Shown here: positions 21,220-29,541 of the stretch, one piece after another
How positions within the stretch are numbered: the stretch's first letter is position 1
How the letters are laid out: each line of letters opens with the position of its first letter
Position numbers and translations under genes: made by a program
The notes under the pieces: model-generated
What the model was told of the DNA's origin: nothing
The model's database searches: none
The model's input: only the letters and a program-made list of their open reading frames with translations
Origin: Diacronema lutheri
Lineage: Eukaryota; Haptophyta; Pavlovophyceae; Pavlovales; Pavlovaceae
Length of the DNA stretch: 64,000 bases
Reading direction: 5' to 3'
Assembly (NCBI GenBank): GCA_019448385.1
Contig: JAGTXO010000001.1
Location: forward strand, 2,604,001 to 2,668,000

Positions 21220-23904
21220 TCAACCCGCAGCCGGCGCTGTGCCCGGCAGACGAGTGACCGCGTCTGGCCCGTCGGCATTGCACGCAAATCTGTAGCTCAA
21301 GATGCCGAACTTGAGGAAGCCTCCGAGCGGCGTCCGGCAGTTGAGCCGGCTGCACGTGTCGCCGTAGAGCAGCCCGTGCTTGGCGGCGATCTTCGCGAGG
21401 CCACTCGGAAGGCACACCTGCCGGCACTCCGCTTGCCGTGCGGTCGGCATGTCGGAAACTGCCGGCCAAAACATGTACGCGTCCTGTAGGAAGCGCTGCG
21501 ACCGCCCGGCGCGCACGCGCGGTGGCGATGCGCGAGGACGGTAAGCAACAGGTGCGGCACGCACGGGACGTGCGCGCCAACACCGTGACGCCGCGCCGCA
21601 CCGCGCGTCCGGCGAATGTCCGGGCGGTCGCGCGCACCGTTTCGCACAGCGCGCTCGCGCCGGTCTGCGGGTCAAGCGCGAGCGCTTCGGGCGGCGGGCA
21701 GAACCAGTGGTCGTCGTGCTTGCTGTTACCCGCGACCCTGCGCAAAAAAATAAAAAAATAAAAAAATAAAAAATGGCGGTGTGCACCCGGGCGGCGGGCG
21801 TCGGGCGTCGGGCGGCGGTGGGCGCTGCGCGCTCGAGCGCAGCCGCCCGCTCCAGCGACGCACGCACGCGCGCGTGCGCGCACCAAGGCGGATCGCCCGG
21901 CCTTCTCGCGTAGCCCGCGCAGTCGTCGCTATCGCTCGCAAACCCGCTCGCGCCACTGTCCGCACCGCTGCGCCGGCCAGCGTCGGCGCCGAGCGCGCCG
22001 GCCGCTGGCACGTCGCCGCGCGCAGGCGAGGGCGGAGGTGTGGGCGGCGCGCGTGGCGGCGGCAGCGGCGGCGGCGCGGGCGACGCGGACGGCGCCTGCG
22101 GCGGCGACGGCTGCGGCGCGCCAAACAGCGCCGACCAAGTCTCCCGCAGGTGCGCCGAGTTTGGCGGCGGCGCGCCGGTGCCAAACTCGCGTGCGCGCTG
22201 CGACGCTGACGCCGCGAGCTCGCAGCTCGAGTGCGCGGGCATTGGGCGCGCGGCGTGCACCGGCCAGCCGGCGGGCGGCGTGCGCTCGCCCGCGCACGTG
22301 ACGAGCGCGTCGAAGGTATGCCGCCTGCACCGGTCGCGCGTGTGCGGCTGCTCGGCGCAGCCTGCCAGATCGAGCTCGTCGCCGCGGCAGAGCATGCCCG
22401 CGCGCGACACGGGCGTCCGGCGCGCGGCGGCGTCGCGCGACCTGTCGACGAGCTCGATCTGCGCGGCGCCGTTCGCGTATCCGAGCGATCTGCACACGAT
22501 TCGCCCGCCCGCTGTGCCGTTACGTAACGTTACGCCGCATACGCTCCCCCACGCGCCGTGCGCGCGCGCCTCGAGCACACCGCGCGGGTACGCGCTCAGC
22601 CGGATCACACCGTCGCATTCGCCGTCGTACTCGGCGACGAGGCGGTCGGCCTCCGCGCGCGCCGCCGTCGCCTCTTCTGCGCTCCGCCCCGCGCCGCCCG
22701 CCCCCGCCCCCGCCGCCGCGCGCGCGACGCGTAGTTCGGCATTGCGCTCGGCCACGTTCATCTCGGCGAGGCGCATGGCCGCGACGCGCGCGCGGTGCGA
22801 ATGCGCGCCATGCGCGTCGCGCGCGGCCGTGTCGAACACCGCACCACCGCCGCCACCGCCGCCGGCGCCGGCGGCGTCGGCGTCGCCGACGCAAAACGCG
22901 ACGGGCGGGCGCGCGTGCAGCTGGCGTCCGATGCAGCGCACACTCGCGTCGTACTCGTGGCGCTCGCACGCCCTGCGCGCGTCGTCCACGACCTCGCACG
23001 CGCCAAAGCTCGGCTCGTCGCCCGTCCGGCACACGGCACCGAGCCGCGCGACGGGCGCGAGCCAGCCCATGTCTGTGGATCGGTCATGCGTTGCGGTCGC
23101 AACCTCGTCCGCGCCAGCGTAGCCCATCTGGCGGCAGACGACGGTGGCTGCGTGCGGTCCAAGGCGGAAGAAGAGGCCACACACCGCGCCCCACCGCCCG
23201 TTCGCGCGGTATTCGACGAAGCCCTCGGGGTGGGCGCTGAGCCGCACGTCGCCGTCGACAGCGACGCGGCACGCGGGCGGCGCGGGCGGCGGCGGCGGCG
23301 GGCCGGCGGGCGGGACCGGCGGAGCGGGCGGCGGCGCGGGCGGCGGCATGCGCGGCGGCGGCGGCGATGAGTTCGCCTGGTCGGGCATCCGGAACGAGCA
23401 GCCGTACGCGTGCGCCGTGACGCCGTACGTCACGTTGGTGCGCTGGTAGCGCGTGCAGCCAAGCGCCGCACAATCGCACGCGGCGCGCACGCCGTGCGAA
23501 CGGGCGAGACGCTGCCACGCGGTCGGCAGGCAGACCTGCGCACACGTCCAGCCGCCATCGAGCGCGATGCACGCGTCCGTCGCCTCGCCGCGCGCCGGCG
23601 AGCAGCTGGGCTCGGCCGCGGCGTAGCTGGTGAAGAGCGCCGCGCGGTGCGGCGCGCGTGCCGCCGACACGTCGGCGGCGGCGCTGTCGAAGGGGGGCGG
23701 ACGACGCCTCTCGACGAGGTGCACGTGCGGCCTGTTCGCGCGTGACGCGATTTGCCGCGTCGCACGATCGTCACGCCGTGCGACGCGCGTGTCGTCGTCG
23801 ACGCTGCGCGCCGAGCCGCGCGGCGACGGCGCGGCGCGCAGAAAGACGAGCAGGACGAGCAGCGACGCGCACGCGCCGCAAACGGCGAGCGTGGTGCGCG
23901 CCAT
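21220..23904 (-). CDS. Secreted or membrane-anchored protein with two SRCR domains
   Basis: Three exons, 23904-21884, 21737-21638 and 21483-21220, give 2385 nt or 794 residues. The N-terminus (AVCGACASLLVLLVFLRA) is a signal peptide or type II anchor. Next come a Cys-rich module (about residues 95-165), a Pro-rich linker, an SRCR domain (VRLSAHPEGFVEYRANGRWGAVC to YDASVRC), a helical Ala/Glu spacer, a second SRCR domain (IRLSAYPRGVLEARAHGAWGSVC to FDALVTC), another Pro-rich linker and a second copy of the Cys-rich module in exon 3. SRCR domains bind extracellular ligands. The two Cys modules share C-x-QVCLP followed by HG and spaced cysteines and look like a duplicated unit. Intron 1 ends in a T-rich tract before gcgcag; its donor (ccttg/gtgcgc) was set by frame. 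Intron 2 runs from gtgcgc to ctacag. Confidence 0.8.
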   Translation of the reverse strand: MARTTLAVCGACASLLVLLVFLRAAPSPRGSARSVDDDTRVARRDDRATRQIASRANRPHVHLVERRRPPPFDSAAADVSAARAPHRAALFTSYAAAEPSCSPARGEATDACIALDGGWTCAQVCLPTAWQRLARSHGVRAACDCAALGCTRYQRTNVTYGVTAHAYGCSFRMPDQANSSPPPPRMPPPAPPPAPPVPPAGPPPPPPAPPACRVAVDGDVRLSAHPEGFVEYRANGRWGAVCGLFFRLGPHAATVVCRQMGYAGADEVATATHDRSTDMGWLAPVARLGAVCRTGDEPSFGACEVVDDARRACERHEYDASVRCIGRQLHARPPVAFCVGDADAAGAGGGGGGGAVFDTAARDAHGAHSHRARVAAMRLAEMNVAERNAELRVARAAAGAGAGGAGRSAEEATAARAEADRLVAEYDGECDGVIRLSAYPRGVLEARAHGAWGSVCGVTLRNGTAGGRIVCRSLGYANGAAQIELVDRSRDAAARRTPVSRAGMLCRGDELDLAGCAEQPHTRDRCRRHTFDALVTCAGERTPPAGWPVHAARPMPAHSSCELAASASQRAREFGTGAPPPNSAHLRETWSALFGAPQPSPPQAPSASPAPPPLPPPRAPPTPPPSPARGDVPAAGALGADAGRRSGADSGASGFASDSDDCAGYARRPGDPPWCAHARVRASLERAAALERAAPTAARRPTPAARVHTAIFYFFIFLFFCAGSRVTASTTTTGSARRPKRSRLTRRPARARCAKRCARPPGHSPDARCGAASRCWRARPVRAAPVAYRPRASPPRVRAGRSQRFLQDAYMFWPAVSDMPTARQAECRQVCLPSGLAKIAAKHGLLYGDTCSRLNCRTPLGGFLKFGILSYRFACNADGPDAVTRLPGTAPAAG

Positions 23905-24140
23905 CCAGGCCGCGCGTGCCCCGCGCGGATCTCGTCCGCGCGCGCGCGTGCCCGGCGCTCAGAGCCAGGCGCGCATCCGGCCCTCCTGCTCGAGCACCGG
24001 CGGCCGCTACTTCAAAAGTGGGCAGCAAAGTCAAAAGTGGCCATCCGCCATCCGGATCTCTTTGACATTCTTCATCTCACTGTGTGGCACACGGGCGTGC
24101 AAGGCGTGGGTCGGCGTCGGCCCGGCTGTGGTGCCCGCGC

Positions 24141-27100
24141 TCACCTGCACGCCGCGCGCGCGGCACCGACGTACGTGGGCGTGCGCGCGGCCGCAGCGAG
24201 GCCTAACGCCGCGCTCGCTGCGTGCCGCTGCGCGTACGAGCGCGAAAGCCGAAGCTCGCGCGCCTCGGCGGGCAGCGCCGTGGCCGGCGTCGGCCGCGAG
24301 CTCGCCGGCGCGCGCGCGCGCGGCGGCGTGAGAGCGAGCGCATGCGCGCAACCGCTGTCACTGGCGCGCGCGCGGAGCGGCGCCATGCTCGCCTCGGCCA
24401 CGTCGCGCGTCGCAAGCGGGCGCGCGTCGGGCGACGAGGGCGCGCGCCCCGTCGATGCGCGACGCGCGTCAGCGACCGTGAGCACGTGCCGGGCGTTCGG
24501 CGGGGCGCGCACGCGCGTGCCGTGCGCACGCCGCGAAGCGCGCCGCGCACGCGGAAGTGGCCAGATCGCGTCCCACTCACCATCGCTCTGCGCGAGCTCG
24601 CGCGGCCCGCCATCGTCCGCAGTGCGCGCGCCGTCGTTGTCGCGCGCGCCGGCGCTGTGCGCGCGCGGCGGGGTCGGTGCTGGCGCCGCCCACCAGCCGT
24701 CCGCGGTGGCGGCGCTGGCTGCCGCGGCCGCCGCCGCCTCGATGGCGGTCGAGCCCGCAGCGCGCGACCAGAAGAGTGCGTTGCTCCCCGCGGGCAGGTA
24801 CCCGCCACCGTCGCGCGGCAAGGGCGGGCGCTGGGCCGCGAGCGCCACGCGCGACTCGGCGCGCGCGTGCGCGCCGCCGCCGCAGGCGTGGCCGGCGCCG
24901 AGCGCCGACTCGACGGCGTCGACGAGCTGCGGGGCGAGAAGCGGCGTCGCGTAACTGCCGTAACTGCCGTAACTGCCGTATCCGCCGCCGCCCGCGCCGG
25001 CGACGAGCGCCCGCCGCCATTGCTGCGCGTGCGCTCGCCAGTGCGCGTGCGCGGCCGCGATGCCGCGCCGCTGCGCGGCCACTTCGGCGGCGAGGGCGGT
25101 CACCCAACGGTCGCCGCGCGCGCGCACGAGGTCGGCCCACAGCCACAGTCGTGACGGCAGGGTCGCGCCGGACACCCAGCCGCGCACCGCCGCGCCCGCG
25201 GCCTCGGCCGCCGCTGCGCTGCCGTTGCCGGACCGGCCGCGGCCGCCATCGCCGCCGCCGCCGCCACCACCACGCCGCGCGTTCGCGCGGCGCGCGGCGC
25301 CGTCGACGCCCGAGAGTATCGCCGCGACCGCCCAGCCGCGCAACCCGCCCCGCTGGCGCGCGCGCGCGGCGGCCGCGCTCGCCGTGCGTGCCAGCCACCA
25401 GTGCGCGGCCGCGCGCGCCGCCCAGCGGCCGACGGCGGCGGCGAGCGCGGCGCGCGTGGGCCGCGCGCGCGCGCGGCGCGCCCAGCCGAGCCACCGCCAG
25501 ACGGCGGCGCGCGCGAGCGCGCCGCGCACGTTTGCCGGCGCGCCGAGCCGCAACGCTGTACTAAGGACCAGCCGATGCCACGTGACACACAGCCGCAGGT
25601 GGCGCCAGCCGCGCTCGCCCGCAACGGCGTAGCCCGCACGCGCGCCGGCGCGCGCGCCCGACGCGGCCGCGTCGGCGCCGCGCGCGGGCACCGCGCGCAG
25701 CTTGGCCGACCAGCGCGCGAGCAGCTGCGCGTGCGCGGACGCGGGCGCGTCGGGCGCGCGCGCGGGCGCGCGCCGCCAGCGCGGCTGCGGCGCGGCGGGC
25801 GCGGACGCCCACACGGCGGCGTGCAGCCAGCGGCGGGCGCGCCTACCCGCCGCGTGCGCGCCGGCAAGCGGCCCGAGCGCCGTGCGCGCCGTGAGGCACA
25901 CGAGGTCGCTCTGCTCGGCGCCGAGCCGGCAGCGCGCGTGCTCAGCGAGCGCGCGCCACGCGGCCGCGCGGCCGGCGCGCGCCTCGCCCCTCGCGCGCGC
26001 GCGCGCGCGCGCCCAGCCGAGCGGGCCGTCGGCGCTCGACGAATCATCGCGCGCAATCACCGCCGCCGCGCCACGTCGCCATCGACGCAGCGCGCGGCGC
26101 TCTGCGCGCAGCGCGCGCGCCGCAAGCGCGCGTGCGGCGCGCGCGCGCGCGGCGTCGGCGCAGCCGCGCGCAAAGCGCGCGAGTGCTCGCCGCCGTCCGT
26201 CGCGCGCCACGCGCGCGGCGACGTCTCGGCGCGCAGCGCGCTCGCGCAGCCGGCGAAGCGCGCGCGCGCCGCGCCATGCGGTCGCCACGCAGCCAGCGCG
26301 CTGCCGCGCGCGCCGGCCGAGCGCACGCCGCCAGATTGCGAGCGCGGCGCGCGCGCGGAGCTGCGGCGCGTGGTAGGCCGAGGCGACGAGCGCGCTGACC
26401 CGGCGCTGCGCCTGCGCGCGCAGCGCCGCCTCCGCCTCAGCCGCCGCGGCGCGCGCGGCGCGCGCGCGCGCGAGCGCGGCCCAAGCGCCGAGCGCGCGCG
26501 TCGCACGCGCGCGGAGCACGCGGACGGCCGCACCGCGCGCCGCGCGGTCCGGACCGAGCGTGGTGGCGACGGCCACGAGCGGCGCACGCGGACGGGCGCC
26601 GCCGAGGCCAAGGCGCCGCCAGCGCCGCAGCGCCGCCGCCGCTGCGGCGCGCGGCCTCGCGTCGCGCAGCCCGCGCCCGCGCGCGGCTGCGACCGCCGCC
26701 TCGACGGCCGCAGCGCGCTCGCCCCGCGCGCTGCCGCCGGCTACCCACCGCCCGAGCGCGTGGGACGCGCGAAGCAGGCGCGCGCCGGCGGCAGCGCGCG
26801 CGCGCGCGCACGGCGCGCGCCCGCACGCGCACACGACGACGCGCGCGTGCACGAGCGCGGCTGGCGCGAGCGAGACGGGGCGCGCAGACATGTCAAGCGT
26901 GGCCCAGCTGGGCGCGCCCACGCCGGCAGCGAACGCGGTCGGCGTGACGGGCAGCGCGAGAAGCGCCCGGCCCGCTGCCGAGAGCGCAGAGCCCGCGCAC
27001 GCCGACGACACTTCGCGCGCCCGCGCCGCGTCCGCGCCCACCACCGCGCCCGCGCCCGCGCGCATCCCTGCGACGGGCCCAACGCCGGCGTCGGCGTCAG

Positions 27101-29498
27101 CGTCGGCGTCGGCGTGGTCCGCGCGCGCGGACGAACCTGATGACGAGGACAGCCGCCAGCGCCGCGGCCACGCCGGAAAAGGCGCGCGCCGGCGCCGTTC
27201 GCGCAGGGCAAATCGCTGCGGGACGGAAGCGGCCGCGCCGCCGCGCGCGCGCGTGTCTCGCACGCACGCGACACGCGTGCGGCGCCAAAAGCGTAGAGCC
27301 GGTGTGAGGCGCGCAAGGCGGACCGACGAGGCCGTAAGCGCGCCCGCCTCTCTCCGCGCGAGCCCGCCCACCGCTCGATCGAGCAGTTGCTCCAACGCAC
27401 CGCACAGCGCCGCGCGGCGCGCGGCGGCGAGCGCGCACGCGCGCGCCGCGCTCGCCGCGCTCGCCGCGCGCGCCGCGGCGCGCAGGCGGACGAGCGTTGC
27501 GCGGCGCGCGCGGTCGACGGCGACTTCGCGCTGTGCGGCAGGCGTGCGTGGCGGCTCAGGCCGAGACTCTGACTGAGACCGCGCGTCCGAGGCCGCAGCA
27601 CCGGCGGCGCGCGAACGCGACGCGCCGCCCTTCGCGCGCGCGTGCGCGTCGAGGCTAGTGGCCGGCGCGCTCGGCGCGCGTCGATGCGCAGCCGCGTCGG
27701 CGCGCAGGCGTGCGCGCGCGCGCGCCCAGAGCTCGCGCGCGCGCTTTCGGCCGCCGCCGTCCGCGTCGCCGTCCGTCCGTGGACCCCCGCTGTCCGGCTG
27801 GGCTTGCGCATTCCCACAGTCCGGTTGGGCATGCGCACCCGCACAGTCCGGCTGGCCATGCGAGCGCTCCGCGCGCGCCGCCGCGCCATGCGCGAGCGAA
27901 GCAGGCGTTCTGCTCGTCGCGCCCGCCTCGGCCTCAGCCTCGACGTGCGACGAATGGCGCGCGCGCGCACACGCCGCGCCACCGTCAGCGTCGTCGCTGC
28001 CTACAGTGCCGGACGACCGCGCCGGAATCGCGCTTCCTGCGACCGTTTCGACGTGCGCGCGCGCCATAGCAGCGGCCGCAAGAAGCGCGCCACATCCCGC
28101 CGGCGCGGCCAGCGCTGCCGACGCTGCCGCGCGCCCATCGCGCCCGGCGCGCTCGCCCACATCGGCGCCGGCCGCCGCGTCGGCGCGCTGCTCTGCGCTC
28201 GCGCGCGCGCGCGCATCCGCCGTCGCCGCGCCGTCGCTCGACGCGCGCGCAGCGCGGGTGCCGAGCAGCTGCGCGTCGCGCGCCGCGCGCGCACGCGTGC
28301 GCAGCTGGCGCAGCGCGCGTGCGCGAGCGTGCACCGCGCCGCGCGCGCGCTCCGCGTGGACGGCGCGGCGCTCGGCGAGACGGGTGGCCCACGTGCTGAG
28401 GCTGGCGGCCGCGCGCGCGCGCAGCCTTGCGATACCCGCCCGGCGCGCACGCTTCGCTGCGCTGGCCCTCGCGCCATGCGGCCGCCAGCACGCGAGCGCG
28501 TCGGCCGCGCTGCGCGCGCTCGCGCGCAGGTGGGCGATCGCCAGCACGGCGGCGGCCGCGTTGCGCGCGCGCAGCGCGCGCGCCCACGCCCGCAGCGCTC
28601 CGCGCGCGTGCACGGCGCCCAGGTGCTGGCGGCACAGCGCGGCGAGCGCTCCTTGGGCGCGGCGCGCACTCCACCGCGCGAGGTGGCGCGCGAGCGCGCG
28701 CCGCGCGCGCAGAGCCGCGTGCTGGGCCGCGTGCGCGAGCGGCCGCCGCGTGCGCGTGCGCTGGCCGCGCGCGCCGTCCGCGCCACCTCCCGCCCACCGC
28801 GCCCACGCCGCCAGCAGCGCGTCGTGGCGCGCAAAGCCGGTGGGCGCATGGTTCGCCTCCGGTCCGGCGCGAGCATCGGATCCATCGCTGCCGCGGTCGC
28901 GCTCGCGGCTCGCGCCGCGCCGGCGCGCGCGCACGTCGGCGCCGGTGGCCTCCGACTTGTGTCGGGAAGAGCTGAGCGCCTCGCTCCGTCCGCGTGCCTC
29001 ACGCGCGATCGCTGCGCGGACGCAGCCGACGCGTAGCTCGTCGAAGCGCGCGCGTAGCGCGCGCAGCACCGACGCGACGCGCCGCGCACGCGCGCCGCGC
29101 GCGGCGACGAGCGTGCGCGCGCGCGCGCGCGCCCACGCGCGCCGGAGCTGTTGCAGCCGCGCCCTCTCGCCGAGCGAGCGACGCTCGTACTCGGCAACGG
29201 TCACGCCCACGCTCCAGCTGTGGAGTGTGCCGGCCAGCCGCGTGCGCGCGCGCGCCGATAGGTGCGCGTCTGCGAGCGCCTCGCGCCGCGTGTCGGCCTC
29301 GGCGTCGGACAGCGCGCCGGCTGCGCGCGCGCGCCACGAGTTGAGCGTCGGCGTTGGGCGGGGCGGGCGCGGCGGGCGCGAGCGCGTCTGTGGCGTGCCC
29401 ACGCTGCCCAGACTCGCCGCGCGCGGCGCCACCAGCAGCGCGCGCGCGATCGCGCCGTCGAGCTCGCCGACGAGCTCCACGGCGGGGGTGGCCGCCAT
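24141..29498 (-). CDS. Giant Sfi1-like repeat protein
   Basis: One open frame of 1785 residues from the ATG at 29498 to TGA at 24141. It is extremely rich in Ala and Arg with tryptophans at recurring spacing: LRRAWARARAR, LLAAWARWAGG, LARHLARWSARRA, GALRAWARALRARN, LAIWRRALGRR, RALRRWRRGAA, RAAVWRWLGWARRA. This leucine-x-x-tryptophan helical pattern is that of Sfi1 repeats, which bind centrins in centrosomes, spindle poles and basal bodies. A role in a centrin-based fibre of a flagellated cell is inferred. Less helical Gly/Ser-rich segments interrupt the repeats (about residues 480-680 and 1470-1620). Introns cannot be excluded because spliced segments could keep frame. The start is 43 nt from the divergent PAQR gene. 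Confidence 0.65.
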   Translation of the reverse strand: MAATPAVELVGELDGAIARALLVAPRAASLGSVGTPQTRSRPPRPPRPTPTLNSWRARAAGALSDAEADTRREALADAHLSARARTRLAGTLHSWSVGVTVAEYERRSLGERARLQQLRRAWARARARTLVAARGARARRVASVLRALRARFDELRVGCVRAAIAREARGRSEALSSSRHKSEATGADVRARRRGASRERDRGSDGSDARAGPEANHAPTGFARHDALLAAWARWAGGGADGARGQRTRTRRPLAHAAQHAALRARRALARHLARWSARRAQGALAALCRQHLGAVHARGALRAWARALRARNAAAAVLAIAHLRASARSAADALACWRPHGARASAAKRARRAGIARLRARAAASLSTWATRLAERRAVHAERARGAVHARARALRQLRTRARAARDAQLLGTRAARASSDGAATADARARASAEQRADAAAGADVGERAGRDGRAAASAALAAPAGCGALLAAAAMARAHVETVAGSAIPARSSGTVGSDDADGGAACARARHSSHVEAEAEAGATSRTPASLAHGAAARAERSHGQPDCAGAHAQPDCGNAQAQPDSGGPRTDGDADGGGRKRARELWARARARLRADAAAHRRAPSAPATSLDAHARAKGGASRSRAAGAAASDARSQSESRPEPPRTPAAQREVAVDRARRATLVRLRAAARAASAASAARACALAAARRAALCGALEQLLDRAVGGLARREAGALTASSVRLARLTPALRFWRRTRVACVRDTRARGGAAASVPQRFALRERRRRAPFPAWPRRWRLSSSSGSSARADHADADADADAGVGPVAGMRAGAGAVVGADAARAREVSSACAGSALSAAGRALLALPVTPTAFAAGVGAPSWATLDMSARPVSLAPAALVHARVVVCACGRAPCARARAAAGARLLRASHALGRWVAGGSARGERAAAVEAAVAAARGRGLRDARPRAAAAAALRRWRRLGLGGARPRAPLVAVATTLGPDRAARGAAVRVLRARATRALGAWAALARARAARAAAAEAEAALRAQAQRRVSALVASAYHAPQLRARAALAIWRRALGRRARQRAGCVATAWRGARALRRLRERAARRDVAARVARDGRRRALARFARGCADAARARAARALAARALRAERRALRRWRRGAAAVIARDDSSSADGPLGWARARARARGEARAGRAAAWRALAEHARCRLGAEQSDLVCLTARTALGPLAGAHAAGRRARRWLHAAVWASAPAAPQPRWRRAPARAPDAPASAHAQLLARWSAKLRAVPARGADAAASGARAGARAGYAVAGERGWRHLRLCVTWHRLVLSTALRLGAPANVRGALARAAVWRWLGWARRARARPTRAALAAAVGRWAARAAAHWWLARTASAAAARARQRGGLRGWAVAAILSGVDGAARRANARRGGGGGGGDGGRGRSGNGSAAAAEAAGAAVRGWVSGATLPSRLWLWADLVRARGDRWVTALAAEVAAQRRGIAAAHAHWRAHAQQWRRALVAGAGGGGYGSYGSYGSYATPLLAPQLVDAVESALGAGHACGGGAHARAESRVALAAQRPPLPRDGGGYLPAGSNALFWSRAAGSTAIEAAAAAAASAATADGWWAAPAPTPPRAHSAGARDNDGARTADDGGPRELAQSDGEWDAIWPLPRARRASRRAHGTRVRAPPNARHVLTVADARRASTGRAPSSPDARPLATRDVAEASMAPLRARASDSGCAHALALTPPRARAPASSRPTPATALPAEARELRLSRSYAQRHAASAALGLAAAARTPTYVGAARAACR

Positions 29499-29541
29499 CA
29501 ACCAAGCCACCCCCTTTCGAGTTTCAAAAGGAGCGGCGGGC

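Noticed and set aside
26741-27982. Long Arg/Ala-rich frames antisense or out of frame in the Sfi1-like gene
   Set aside because: GC-rich codon bias keeps many frames open; they lack the W-helix pattern and any domain.
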